A stretch of DNA of 64,000 nucleotides, taken from Hyperoodon ampullatus (taxonomy: Eukaryota > Chordata > Mammalia > Artiodactyla > Ziphiidae). The stretch lies in the NCBI GenBank assembly GCA_949752795.1, contig OX457057.1, positions 9,166,632 to 9,230,631 on the forward strand. Reading direction: 5' to 3'. Position numbers and translations under genes: made by a program. The notes beneath the pieces were generated by a model. It was not told where the DNA came from. It saw only the letters and a program-made list of their open reading frames with translations, and searched no databases. Shown in pieces: positions 47,336 through 58,850 of the stretch. How positions within the stretch are numbered: position 1 is the stretch's first letter; every line of letters starts with the position of its first letter.

Positions 47336-47502
47336 CATTTGGGATAGCTTATGTTATAATTCTGCTGTAGACGTTCCTGTCCATGTCTTTTGGTACATAT
47401 GTATACACACACTTTTTTTTGGTTATGCACCTAGGAGTGGAAATACTGGATCATAGGACATGTACATGTCTAGCCTCATTAGAGGCTTCCATGTAGTTTT
47501 TC

Positions 47503-47827
47503 TTTTATATAAATTTATTTTATTTATTTATTTTTGGCTGCATTGGGTCTCCGGTGCTGTGCACGGGCTTTCTCTAGCTGCGGTGAGCGGGGCCTACTCT
47601 TCGTTGTGGTGTGTGGGCCTCTCATTGTGGTGGCTTCTCCTGTTGTGGAGCACAGGCTCCAGGCGCACGGGCTTCAGGAGTTGTGGCACACGGGCTCAGC
47701 AGTTGTGGCTTGCGGGCTCTAGAGCGCAGGCTCAGTAGCTGTGGCGCACGGGCTTAGTTGCTCCGCAGCATGTGGGATCTTCCCGGACCAGGGCTCAAAC
47801 CCGCATCCCCTGCATTGGCAGGCGGAT

Positions 47828-47863
<36 letters not shown>

Positions 47864-48092
47864 GGTATGTGGGCCTCTCACTGTTGTGGCCTCTCCCGTT
47901 GCGGAGCACAGGCTCCGGACACGCAGGCTCAATGGCCATGGCTCATGGGCCAATCCGCTCCGCGGCATGTGGGATCCTCCCAGACCGGGGCACGAACCCG
48001 TGTCCCCTGCATCAGCAGGCGGACTCTCAACCACTGCGCCACCAGGGAAGCCCGGCAGGCGGATTCTTAACCGCTGTGCCACAAGGGAAGCC
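47503..48092 (-). mobile_element. CHR-type SINE, long body, split by a nested SINE
   Basis: Antisense host with duplication CCATGTAGTTTTTC / CCATATAGTTTTTC at 47489-47502 and 48093-48106. It is interrupted at 47832-48053. Confidence 0.95.
47832..48053 (-). mobile_element. CHR-type SINE, type 2 (nested)
   Basis: Perfect duplication of host sequence GGCAGGCGGATTCTT at 47817-47831 and 48054-48068. Confidence 0.95.
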
Positions 48093-48205
48093 CCATATAG
48101 TTTTTCAAAGTGATTGCATCCCTTGTCACTCTCTCCTGCAGTATATGAGACTTGCTCCACATTCTCACCAACAGTTGGTTTTGTCAGTTTTTAAACATTT
48201 TATCA

Positions 48206-48296
48206 GGAATTCCCTGGCAGTCCAGTGGTTAGGACTCAGGGCTTTCACTGCTGGGTATAAATAAATAAATAAATAAATAAATAAACAAACAGACAC
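48206..48296 (+). mobile_element. Short CHR-type SINE, truncated body
   Basis: Head GGAATTCCCTGGCAGTCCAG passes directly into (AAAT)n; ACATTTTATC on both sides. Confidence 0.85.
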
Positions 48297-48845
48297 ACAC
48301 ACATTTTATCCATCCTGGTAGGTGCACAATGGTATCTCATTGCAGAATGATCTTAATTTGCGTATCCCTGATGACTAACAACATTGAGCACTTTTCACAT
48401 CCTCTTCTGTGAAGTACCTATTCATGTTTTTTGCCCATCTTTCTAGTAGACTGTCATTTCCTTATTGATCGGTAGGAGTACTTTATATATTCTGGATAAA
48501 AATCCTTTGTTCAATATATGCATTGCAACTGTCTTCTCCCACTTGGTGGTTTACCTTCTAACTCTCTTAATGATGTCTAAGCAGATCTTAACCTTAATGT
48601 AGTCCTGTTTATTGCTCTTTTCCTTTATGGAAAAGTGTTTTTAGACTCCTGTTTGAGAAATCTTTCAAGGTCGTGAAATACTCTCCTAGTTTTTCTTTTC
48701 AAAGATTTATTGTTTTACCTTGACTTGTAAGTCTATGGTCCACTTGGAATTGGTCTCTGTGTATAGTGTGAGACAGGTGTCAAGGTTCTTCTTCTCCATT
48801 TGGATGTCCAGTTGATACAGCACCATCTATTAAAAAATAACATTA

Positions 48846-49067
48846 GGGCTTCCCTGGTGGCGCAGTGGTTGAGAGTCTGCCTGCCGATGCAGGGGACACA
48901 GGTTCGTGCCCCGGTCCGGGAAGATCCCACATGCCACAGAGCGGCTGGGCCTGTGAGCCATGGCCGCTGAGCCTGCGCGTCTGGAGCCTGTGCTCCGCAA
49001 CGGGAGAGACCACAACAGTGAGAGGCCTGCGTACCGCAAAATAAATAAATAAACAAATAAAAATAAA
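48846..49067 (+). mobile_element. CHR-type SINE, type 2
   Basis: Duplication AATAACATTAG at 48836-48846 and 49068-49078. Confidence 0.95.
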
Positions 49068-49079
49068 AATAACATTAGC

Positions 49080-51560
49080 TGACTAATATATGTGACTCAT
49101 ACATCAGGTGACTGTGTATATGTGGCTCTATTTCTGGACTTACTATTTTGTTCCATTTGACCATCCTTGCATCAGTACCACACTATTTTAATATCTGTTG
49201 GTGATAATAACTTTAACATAAACAGCTTTATTTTAGCCAATACCATAGTCCTCACCAACATTTGGAGAAGTAAATATTTTTAATTTTAGCTATTCTAAAG
49301 GGTGGTATTTCATTGTGGTTTAATTTTCACAGTCCTGATGAGAGATGGTGTTGAGCACATTTTACATGCTTACTGGGCATTCATACATCTTCTTTGGGGA
49401 AGTGTCCATCCAAGTCTTTTGCCCATTTTTTCTTGGGTTCTGTTTTTATACATGGATTTCTGGGATTTCCTTATATAATCAGCATGAAAGTCCTTTTCTA
49501 GATGTATGTATTGTGAATATTATCACCCTGTCTGTGGCTTGCTTTTTCATTTTCTTATTTTCATTTTCATTGACTTAATGAGCAGAAGTTTCACTGTTGG
49601 TGGAATGCAAACTATCTATTTTCTTTTCTATTTAATGCTTTTTGCTTATCTCTACAAGTAGTTTTGCCTGTGCCAAGGTCATGAAGATATTCTATGTTTT
49701 CTTCTGGAAATGTTATGGTTATACTTGTTATAGTTAAGTTTATGACCTATATTAATCCCCACTTTGGGTTTAATTTGCTCTTTTTTTTCTAGCTTCTTAA
49801 GATGGAAAAATAGAATATTTATTTTTAAATGTTTCATTTAAAGCTACAAAATTCCTTCTAAGGACTACTTTAGCTTCATCCCACAAGTTTTGATGTGTTC
49901 GTTTTTATTATCACTGACATTGCAAAATAGCTCTTAATTTCCCTTTTGATTTCTTCTTTGGACCATGGGTTATTTAGAAGGATAATGTTTAATTATCAAA
50001 TATTTAGGGCTTTTCTAGATAAGTTATTTGTTTTGATTTCTAATTTAATTCTCTTGTGGTCATACAACATACTCTATAAGATTTTAGTGTTCTTCCTTTA
50101 GTTCTGTCAGTTTTTGCTTCACTGCACTTTGAAACTCTGTTATTAGGTGAATAATCATTTAGGATTGTTATGTCTTCCAAATAAATTGACCCTTTTATCG
50201 TTATGAACTATCCTACTTATCTCTGGTAATATTCCACATCTTAAAATATACATTGTTTCATATTACTACAACCACACAAGCTTTATAATGCTTACTAATG
50301 CATAATTTTCCATCCTTTTAGTTTCAACTATTGATGTCCCTATATTTAAAGTGTATTACTTACAGCAGCAGAAAGCTGAGTCTTACTGGTTTTATCCTAT
50401 TGGATAACCTCTGGCCTTTACTTGGAAGACTTCATTCATTTAGATTTAATGTGATTACTGATATGGTTGAGTTTAAGTCTAGCATCTTGCTATTTGTTTT
50501 CTATTTATTCTACTTCTTCTTTGTTACTCTTTTCCTGACTTCTTTTAGGCTAATTGAATAATTTTACATTCCATCTTATTTCTTTTACTAGTTTTTTAGC
50601 TATACCTTTTTATATTGCTTTAGGGATTATATTATGCATTATTGATTTTCCAGAGTGTACCTAGAATAAATATTTTACCACTTCAGGTAAAAAGTAAATA
50701 CTTTAAAATAGTATAATTCCATTTAACCTCCTCCTTTGCACTATCAATGTTATATTCTACCTATGTTATAAACTCCCAAACACAAAATCACTATTTTTGT
50801 TTTAAACAGTCGTCTTTTGAGCTTCCCTGGTGGCACAGTGGTTGAGAGTCCACCTGCCGATGCAGGGGACACGGGTTCGTGCCCCGGTCTGGGAAGATCC
50901 CACATGCCGCGGAGCGGCTGGGCCCATGAGCCATGGACGCTGAGCCTGCGTGTCCGGAGCCTGTGCTCCACAACGGGAGGGGCCACAACAGTGAGAGGCC
51001 CGCGTACCGCAAAAAAAATAAATAAATAAATAAATAAAAATTTAAAAAAATAAACAGTAGTCTTTTAAAGAGATTAAGGAAATTAAAGATAGTTTTATAT
51101 TTAGCCATGTGTTTACCGTTTCTGGTGCTCTCCATTCCCCCAAGAATGTCAGTTTCCACCTTGTATCATTCCTTTCAGCCTGAATTACTTGCTTTAGAAT
51201 ATCTTGTCATGCAGTTCTGCTGGAGACAGATTGTCTCAACTCTTTTCCTATGTGTCTGAAACAGTCTTTATTTCACTCTTCTATTTGAAGGATATCTTAG
51301 CTGGACATAGAATTTTACATTCACAGTTTTTTTTTTTTTTCTTTCAGCACTTCAATGTGGGCGTTCTATTGTTTTCTAGCTTCTGTTGTTTCTGATGAGA
51401 AGCCAGTCATCAGTCTATATTCAAATTCACCCAGTTACCTCCAAAATGACTTTTTATCATTGTTTAGTTCAAATCAAGATCCAAAAAGGACCCTCATATT
51501 GCATTTTGTAATTATGGATTTTTTTAGTCCCTTTTAATCAACGGCTTTTGTTTCCTGACA
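49080..51560 (-). mobile_element. Old L1 LINE region
   Basis: Antisense, A/T-rich LINE ORF-like sequence ('aagtcttttgcccatttttt', 'ttgacccttttatcgttatg', 'gatatcttagctggacatag') interrupted by a SINE at 50821-51047. No intact ORF. Confidence 0.6.
50821..51047 (+). mobile_element. CHR-type SINE, type 2
   Basis: Duplication AAACAGTCGTCTTTT / AAACAGTAGTCTTTT at 50804-50818 and 51052-51066. Confidence 0.95.
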
Positions 51561-51997
51561 CCATGTGTATGATTGTGTGTGAGTGTGTGTGTGTGATTTT
51601 TGAAGGACTGGATCAATTGTCCTAAGGAATGTCCTCATAGTGAATGTGTCTGAATTCTCCCCTCATGGTAGGTACTTCTTCCTCCAAACTTAATTTGTTC
51701 TTATATCCCCTAAGCTTCTTGTAAACTGGACATCAGACCTGCGAGCCTGATTAGATTCAGGTGTGTCATTTTAGTATTTTATACTGTCTGACATTAATTA
51801 TATTGAACAAAATCTCTCCATCTACCTCATAGGGTTGGCAGAGGGATTAAAGGATCATAAAGCCTTTCTCAGCACCTACCTTAGAGCAAGTGAGCATAAA
51901 TGTTAACTAGTGTCATTATTACCATTCAGTCAGTTATGCCACTGGCTATGCTACTGACAGCCCACTGGTTAAATCCACACTACAGATGTATCTGGTA
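51560..51997. other. Non-coding interval
   Basis: A short (GT)n tract near 51572-51596 and a MIR-like end at 51820-51910; no gene. Confidence 0.4.
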
Positions 51998-52011
51998 TTA
52001 TTTTTTAGTTT

Positions 52012-52220
52012 TTTTTTTTTTTTTTTTTGCGGTACGCCGGCCTCTCACTGTTGTGGTCTCTCCCGTTGCGGAGCACAGGCTCCAGACGCGCAGGCTCAGC
52101 GTCCATGGCTCACAGGCCCAGCCGCTCCGCGTCATGTGGGATCTTCCTGGACCGGGGCACAAACCCGCGTCCCCTGCATCGGCAGGCGGACTCTCAACCA
52201 CTGGGCCACCAGGGAAGCCC
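52012..52220 (-). mobile_element. CHR-type SINE, type 2
   Basis: Duplication TATTTTTTAGTTTT at 51998-52011 and 52221-52234. Confidence 0.95.
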
Positions 52221-52261
52221 TATTTTTTAGTTTTGAATTAATCCCCAATTTTTTTTTTTAA

Positions 52262-52646
52262 AGATTTGTTTATTATTTATTTATTTTTGGCTGCGTCAGG
52301 TCTTAGTTGCAGCATGCAGGATCTTCATTGAGGCATGCAGGATATTTCGTCACAGCACCCGGGCTTCTCTCTAGTTGTGGTGTGCAGGTTTTCTCTTCTC
52401 TAATTGTGGCACGCAGATCTCCAGGGATCATGGGCTCTGTAGTTGTGGTGCGTGGGTTCTGGAGCTCATGGGCTCTGTCATTTGTGGCACACAGGCTCTC
52501 TAGTTGTGGCGTGCAAGCTCAGTAGTTGTGGCACTCGGGCTTACCTGCCCCACGGCACGTGGGATCTTAGTTCCCTGGTCAGGATCCAACCCGCGTCCCC
52601 TGCATTGGAAGGCAGATTCTTTACCACTGGACCACTAGGGAAGTCC
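52262..52646 (-). mobile_element. CHR-related SINE, variant long body
   Basis: Antisense, with extra 'gcatgcaggatcttcattga' type segments and longer than the usual long body. Confidence 0.8.
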
Positions 52647-52649
52647 CTC

Positions 52650-53240
52650 TCAATGCTTTTTTAAGTACTGGAAATTTTATATAAAATTCTAAATTTATGG
52701 CTTCTCTGGGAAAATGAGAAGTGGCAACACTCTGTCTTTCTGCATAGCCTTGATCAGCTGGAGCTAAAGTACGGATGCTTCCCTCAGAGGGGGCCCTGCT
52801 CACCCCAGTTGATAGTCATTGCCTCTCAGTCTATGTGGGTGTATAATTCCTGGTCCAAACTCACCCCGTCTCTTGTCTAAAGAGCTGGGACCATTTCTGA
52901 GGTCCTTTTCCTGTAGTTTCAGTACTCTGATCTTCAGAAAGGCTGTGACTGCCACTGCTGAGAAGAGTTCCATTTCAATTCAGCAGACGTTCATTGAGTC
53001 CTTTAACCACTCAATTAAAACAACAAAAGCCATTCTCAGCAACCACTCTGTTAATATCCCAGGGCTCTCCAAAGGGTTCTACAATTACTATCAAGGGCCA
53101 AGTGAGCTAACCCTTGGGAAAAAAATTGGACTCCATGCTCGTGCTAAAAAAATGGACAAAAATACCAGTTGGCCAAAGGTGGGGAAATAGGAAGGACTTG
53201 CTATGATTCATATAATTTATTCCTGTGTATAAAATAAGAC
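52650..53240. other. Non-coding interval
   Basis: An open frame of 123 codons at 52819-53190 has no recognisable features; no named repeat seen. Confidence 0.3.
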
Positions 53241-54220
53241 CAAGATAGAAGTGGCGTGAGCATCATGGTGGCGTGAGATGCTCTCTTTGTCTCTCCCCTT
53301 CAATCTACAACCAGTAAAACATCCACAGTTCAGCACAGGTGTCTCTGCCCAACTCACCAGGCTACCCGAGAACTTCACACATTTGTACATCTAACAGCGG
53401 GTGGACTGGAACACACAGAGGAGGTGGAACTGGGGGAACAGTGGAAATGACACTTACAATCCCAGACTCCCAGCTGTGGCAGCTGAGTCTGCAGCCCCAG
53501 AGAACCCAGTAGCAAGAGGGGAGGTGGTGCCCACAACTCCAGCCACCTGGCTATAGCAGCTCCCATGGCCACAGATAACTGGGCAGCAGTGAGGTCTGTG
53601 AACCCATCTCTCTGGCTGTAGAGGCATCCATGACTCTGACCCCCTGTCCCCACCCACCGCGGTGAAGCCTGAACCCGATGGACAAGGTATATGCAACCCT
53701 GACTTCCCCTTCCTTCCCCTTTCAACTGCAGTGTAGCCTGCAACTCAGGAGGTCCTGGACTAAGCACCTACCATTCTGGTGCCCCAGACAGTGATGCCAG
53801 TGACACCAGCCGCAGCAAGGCGCCAACAACCCTTAGAGGCACAAGCAGCGCTAATGATGGCACTAGGTGACACCTACGACAGAGGCAGTGGAGGGTGGAA
53901 AGTGCTGACTCTCAAATATAACCAGAGGGAGCGCCGCTAAGAGAACCCAAAAAAGTGTGCTATAGCGCCACCTACTGGAAAACTAAAGAAAGGCCTCTAA
54001 TTTCTAATCCATTGACTTGTTAGAATGAATTTTTTTAAAAAAAGCTTTACTTAAAAAAGAAAGGTATTCATTACTTCAAATGTGTCAGCAGAGGGACAAC
54101 TCATCAAGTACCATGAAGAAGCACAGTAACTCTATGTCACAAAAATAAAATGACAATTCTCCAGAAAGCAAACGTAAAGCCACAGAATATTGTGAGCTAC
54201 CTGATAAAAAAGGTATTCAA

Positions 54221-54768
54221 GGGCTTCTCTGGTGATGCAGTGGTTAAGAATCTGCCTGCAGGGCTTCCCTGGTGGCGCAGTGGTTGAGAGTCCACCTGCC
54301 GATGCAGGGAAAACGGGTTCGTGCCCCGGTCTGGGAAGATCCCACGTGCCACGGAGCGGCTGGGCCTGTGAGCCATGGCCACTGGGCCTGTGCGTCCGGA
54401 GCCTGTACTCCGCAGCGGGAGCGGCCACAACAGTGAGAGGCCCACATACCACAAAAAAAAAAAAAAAAATCTGCCTGCAAATGCAGGGGACACGGGTTCA
54501 AAGCCCTGGTCCGAGAAGGTCCCACACGCTGTGGAGCAACTAAGCCCGTGCGCCACAACTACTGAGCCTGTGCTCTAGGGCCTGGGAGTTACAACTACTG
54601 AAGCTCGAGGGCTCGAGCACCTAGAGCCTGTGCTCTGCAACAGAAGAAGCCACTGCAATGAGAAACCTGTGCACCGCAACGAAGAGTAGCCCCCGCTGGC
54701 CGCAACAAGAGAAAGCTCACATGCAGCAACGAAGACCCAACGCAGCCAAAAATAAATTTATTTTTTTT
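54221..54768 (+). mobile_element. CHR-type SINE, long body, split by a nested SINE
   Basis: Head 54221-54260 and body 54468-54768 are separated by a type 2 SINE. Outer duplication around AAAAAGGTATTCAA / AAAAAGATATTCAA. Confidence 0.95.
54261..54467 (+). mobile_element. CHR-type SINE, type 2 (nested)
   Basis: Duplication of host AATCTGCCTGCA at 54249-54260 and 54468-54479. Confidence 0.95.
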
Positions 54769-54900
54769 AAAAAGATATTCAAAATACTTGTCATGAAGAA
54801 ACTCAACAAACCACAAGAAAACTCAGAAAGGCAGTTCAGTGAGCTAAGAAATAAAATTAATGAACAGAAGTAATACTTTACTAAAGAGATGGAAATTCTA

Positions 54901-55018
54901 GGGAATTTCCTGGCGGTCCAGTGGTTAGGACTCCGAGCTTTCACTGCTGAGGGCGCAGGTTCAATCCCTGGTCAGGGAACTAAGATCCCACAAGCCCTGT
55001 GGTGAGGCCAAAAGAGAG
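54901..55018 (+). mobile_element. Short CHR-type SINE
   Basis: GGGAATTTCCTGGCGGTCC head to 'gtgaggccaaaag'; its tail is replaced by a GA repeat. Confidence 0.9.
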
Positions 55019-55030
55019 AGTTCTCTCTCT

Positions 55031-55078
<48 letters not shown>
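55012..55078. repeat. (GA)n tract with short CT inverted stretch
   Basis: GAGAGAG, then TTCTCTCTCTTTT, then about 20 GA units, so the start can fold into a hairpin. Confidence 0.9.
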
Positions 55079-55080
<2 letters not shown>

Positions 55081-55269
55081 AAACTGTAAAAGAACCAAAC
55101 AGAAATTCTGGGGCTGAAGAACTCAATAAATGAGATGAAGAATACATTAGAAAACATTGGAAATAGAGCAGACCATATGGAAGAGAGAATTAGTGAGCTC
55201 AAAGAAATTTGGAAATAACACAGGTAGAAGAGGAAAAAGTGGACCCACCAGGTCATCTGCCTGGAGGAG

Positions 55270-55830
55270 ACACTGTTGGACAGCAGGGATATTGAATAAT
55301 ATCCTCTGAACTGAGAAGGAACTTTGAGACTGAAAAGCAGAGCCGGCAACTCCATAAAGTGCAACTCCATGAAGTTTATTGTGGGTAACTGACATACAGG
55401 TAGGAGATGATCCAGAGGCATTTGCAGCTATACTCAGCACCGCCAAAAGGGATATTTAAAGGGGCCAAAGCTAAAAATAGAACCTGACCGCTACGGAAGA
55501 AGCACATCTGCACCAACAGGAACCAGGAGCTATTCCTCCCCCCGGGGACCATTAATCCTCGAGAGCCATTCACCATCTGCATCAGCAAAATGCATTCTTC
55601 CAGTTTTCGTATCAGATGAAGGCAAGGATTAAAGTTGGTCAGGAACTTATCTGGCTCGGGTGCATTCCTGGTGAGTAGGCTAAATCTCAGTCATGCAGAA
55701 AGGGGACTGCGGTCCCAAGATGGAGCTGACAAAACGAAGTCATTTCAGTGTGATTCAGCCACACAGATAGCCACCGGCCAGCCGGGGCGACAGGGCCAAG
55801 GAGGCTGGCCACCAGTAGCACGCTGCCGTT
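55270..55830 (-). mobile_element. Possible solitary LTR, minus strand
   Basis: Minus strand shows a TATA-like 'cctttaaatatccc' (about 55462-55449), AATAAA at 55380-55375 and a U5-like 'gagttgccggctctgctttt' region, spaced like an LTR. Boundaries and family unknown; an alternative is the 3' end of an unknown transcript. Confidence 0.35.
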
Positions 55831-55889
55831 CAGGCTGACAGAGAGAGGAAGACAAGGCTGCCCTAGACAGGGGCCAGGAGAGGGATAGG

Positions 55890-56600
55890 TTGGCCTCCAG
55901 GAAGCCTGAAGTTGCTCAGAAACTACCAAAGCATAGACAAAGTGAGTGGCAGCGTGGTATCAGGGTGTCACACCTCTTGGGGGCAGCTGCCACTGCCAGG
56001 CCTGGAGGAGGAGTGTCAGGGCCACCACGGCAGCCAAGTCAGGGCCGGTCTTCAGAGCTGCGAGCAATTCCTTCTGGTCTTTCAGGAGCTGAAGCAGCTC
56101 AGAGATGGCACCTGAGAAGAGCAAGCTGGGCTCAGGGACCTGACTCCAAGGGCACGCTGGGGTGTCTGCTGCCGTCTCCACGTGTTGCTTGCAGACTAAG
56201 CCCGATTTCCCCTCACACTAGGCATGGTGGGCACATATCCTGCCCAGTTCCCCCTGACAGAGGGCCTCCATCCTCTGAGCATCAACCTGTCCAGGACCAG
56301 GGCTCAGCATCACCAAGGGCGTCCCAGCAGCCGAGGGCCTGCTCTGCTTGGAGGAAGCAGATCAGCAGGCTTGGAGGACATGCCTGCAGGACAGAGCCCC
56401 CAGTGGCCTGGTCCATGGCTGCCACTGGCCAAGGCAGGTCCAATATGATAGCCCCCATCAAGGCCACCGGAGGAACTGCACAGGTGGCCAGAATCCTCCA
56501 CATCTGGCTGGCTCCAGGGATGAAAAGGAGGCACGGGGGATGGGAAGCCCCACCAAGACGCCCAGGGATGGGCTGCTGGACACCTCAATGAGGCCAGGGG
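55890..56600. other. Open, exon-like G+C-rich stretch of unknown nature
   Basis: A 233-codon frame is open on the plus strand (55890-56591). On the minus strand an acceptor-like GCTCTTCTCAG ends at 56116 and leads into a leucine-rich frame (ISELLQLLKDQKELLAALK) that runs to about 55970. Neither product is recognised. Base composition alone could keep these frames open. Confidence 0.25.
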
Positions 56601-56719
56601 TCCAGGAGTGGAAGGAGGGAGAGCTAACGATTTTACGGGAGTTTCCAGGGAGGACAAGGATTCATGGGAAAGTCAAGGCCCCGCATGAGAGTCAGCAGGG
56701 GTCCTGGTCCCAGGACTAT

Positions 56720-57390
56720 ATCCAAGGTGATGGCTCTGAGCCAGTTATATTTCCTCATCTGCAAATCCCTGATGATGACAACAGTTATCCCATTAAGTTG
56801 TGAGAATTAAATGAAAGGATGTGGGTAGAGCCCATGGGAGGGGCTCAATAAATGGGAATCTTTAGATTATGACTGAGGGAGGGAGGGTAGTGTCATGGTT
56901 AGGGGCATGGACTCTGGAGAGAGTCTCCTGGGTTCAAATCCAGGCTCTGCTACTTACTACCTGTGGGCTTTCACCCCTCTGTGCCTGTTTCCTCATTTGT
57001 TTGTTTGTTTGTTAATATTTATTTATTTCACTGCATCGGGTCTTAGTCGCAACATGCAGGATCTTTCATTGCAGCGTGCGGGCTCTTTGTTGCGGCGCAT
57101 GGACTTCTCTCTAGTTGTGGCGCCTGAGCTCAGTAGTTGTGGCACGCGGCCTTAGTTGCCCCGCGGCATGTGGGATATTAGTTCCCCAACCAGGGATCAA
57201 ACCCGTGTCCTCTGCATTGAAAGGCAATTTCTTTACCACTGGACCACCAGGGAAGTCCCCCGGTTCCTCAGATGTAAAGTGAGGATGGTAAGAATAGTGA
57301 CAAACACATGGGGTTGATGTAAGGATTATAAGAGTGAAAATAACTAAAGATAATTAACACTCATACGGTCATCCCAGTATCAGCTCTTAT
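56720..57390 (+). mobile_element. Two MIR-type fragments, the second split by a SINE
   Basis: MIR-like end at 56720-56870, and a MIR at 56895-56996 ('ttcaaatccaggctctgcta') resuming at 57260 ('ttcctcagatgtaaagtgag') after the SINE at 56997-57259. Confidence 0.7.
56997..57259 (-). mobile_element. CHR-related SINE, variant body
   Basis: Antisense; 'cgcaacatgcaggatctttc' body and reverse head 'ggaccaccagggaagtcccc'. Confidence 0.85.
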
Positions 57391-57619
57391 TTTCTCTCTC
57401 GAGCTGCGGGTGATTACCAGCAACAGATTTCTAATACTAGCCCTTCCCTTTCTCAAGCCATCTTCTGAAAATTGCAGAGGAATTCTTTTACCTATGACTA
57501 AACCAAATATCAGTAGGAAAGTAAATCTACTACAGAGTCACAGCACGCACCTCCAAGCCAAGGCAAAACGGTGTAAACTCCCTGCAGTTTTTGTTTTGCC
57601 CACTCTATCGCTGTGGATG

Positions 57620-58410
57620 ATGGGGACTTAACTGCGTTAGCAGGCGAGAGCTCGGGTGGGCGCCGGGAGTGAGAAGCAATGAAGCAGGAGGAAGCCGCCT
57701 GCTCCTGGATGCCCAGGGTCTAAGCCCGACTGGGAGAAGTGCAGGGGCAGCTACGGAGGGAGGAACCCCCACCCCCACCCCTTCCCTCACACCCAGCAGC
57801 GCGAGGTTCAGTCCAGAGACTTGAACTCTGCAGATTTAGGGGCCACCTGGGGTGCGGGTTTCATCTAATTATCTGCAGCCAGCAGGTCTACGGGAGGGCT
57901 GACTGGGGGGATCTTGGCTGTCCTGGTCCATATTCTGGCTCAGAGCCCTGTGGAAGCCGGGGAGAGAGTGGACACTGGTCGAGGCTGCGCTTGAAAAAGG
58001 GGACACCTCTGGGAAGGAGCAGGGAGGTTGGAGGCTCAAGGACTCCAGCCTCTCACCTGCTCTGGGCTCGGCTTCCCCTTAGGGTGTCCCTGACGCCCTC
58101 CTCTTCGCTCCGTTCTTCCTTCCTTGCCTCCCTCCCGGTCGGGCAGTGGAGACCCTTCGTTTCTGTCTGGGCTGGGCCAAGTGTGTCGGGGAGAGCCGGT
58201 CCTCCCCTGCCCTGACTCGAAACCGCACACCTGTCTTGGCCGCGGGGCGGCGGAAAATGAGGACCTGTCTGGATCCGAGGGCGGCTCCTGTCCGCGGTGC
58301 TGAAATGCGGCACCCGCTACAGGCCCGGCCAAAGCATCTGCCCTGCGCGCTCCCGGAGGCGCCCTGCCCTGCACGAAGCCCCCGTGTAGGATTTGTGGTG
58401 CGGAGTTCAT
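57620..58410. promoter_or_regulatory. CpG-rich intergenic block
   Basis: CpG density rises, peaking around 58190-58380 ('ccgcggggcggcggaaaatg', 'tgcgcgctcccggaggcgcc'). No recognised exon. Could be a promoter of an unannotated transcript or a distal element. Confidence 0.45.
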
Positions 58411-58850
58411 GGCTCTTCTCTCAGCCTCTGTCCTTACGTGATCAAATCCTGCTTTCTGTCCCCTAAAATTGTCCCTAGTGCTTTCTGGGGATCTCTCTGG
58501 GCAGACATCACAGGCTGGCCCGTTTGCTCATTATTTGCACCTTTGTCTTACGCTCCACGCCACCTCCCAACTCCGCCCCTCACCGTCTTTTTGGGGGGAC
58601 ACTGACGTTTCCCACCCTTAACCAGGCTTTTTTTTTTTTTTTTTTTCTGATTATAAAAGTAACCCTTGGGACTTCCCTGGTGGTGCAATGGTTAAGACTC
58701 TGTGCTCCCAATGCAGGGGGCCTGGGTTCGATCCCTCGTCAGGGAACTAGATCCCACATGCATGCTGCAACTAAGAGTTCACATGCCACAACTAAGGAGC
58801 CCCCATGCTGCAACTGAGGAGGCTGCCTGCCACAACTAAGACCCAGTGTA

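Larger units (their letters stand above)
46490..48840 (-). mobile_element. Old L1 LINE region carrying several SINEs
   Basis: Antisense LINE sequence ('caccattctgacttctgtca', 'cctaggagtggaaatactgg', 'ttgcccatctttctagtaga') interrupted at 47002-47335, 47503-48092 and 48206-48296. Confidence 0.7.
53250..55320 (+). mobile_element. Probable L1/HAL1-type LINE 5' region with SINE insertions
   Basis: 'atcatggtggcgtgagatgc' resembles a LINE 5' UTR, and 54775-54895 plus 55080-55230 ('gaagagagaattagtgagct') resemble LINE ORF1. Interrupted by SINEs at 54221-54768 and 54901-55018. Tentative. Confidence 0.45.
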
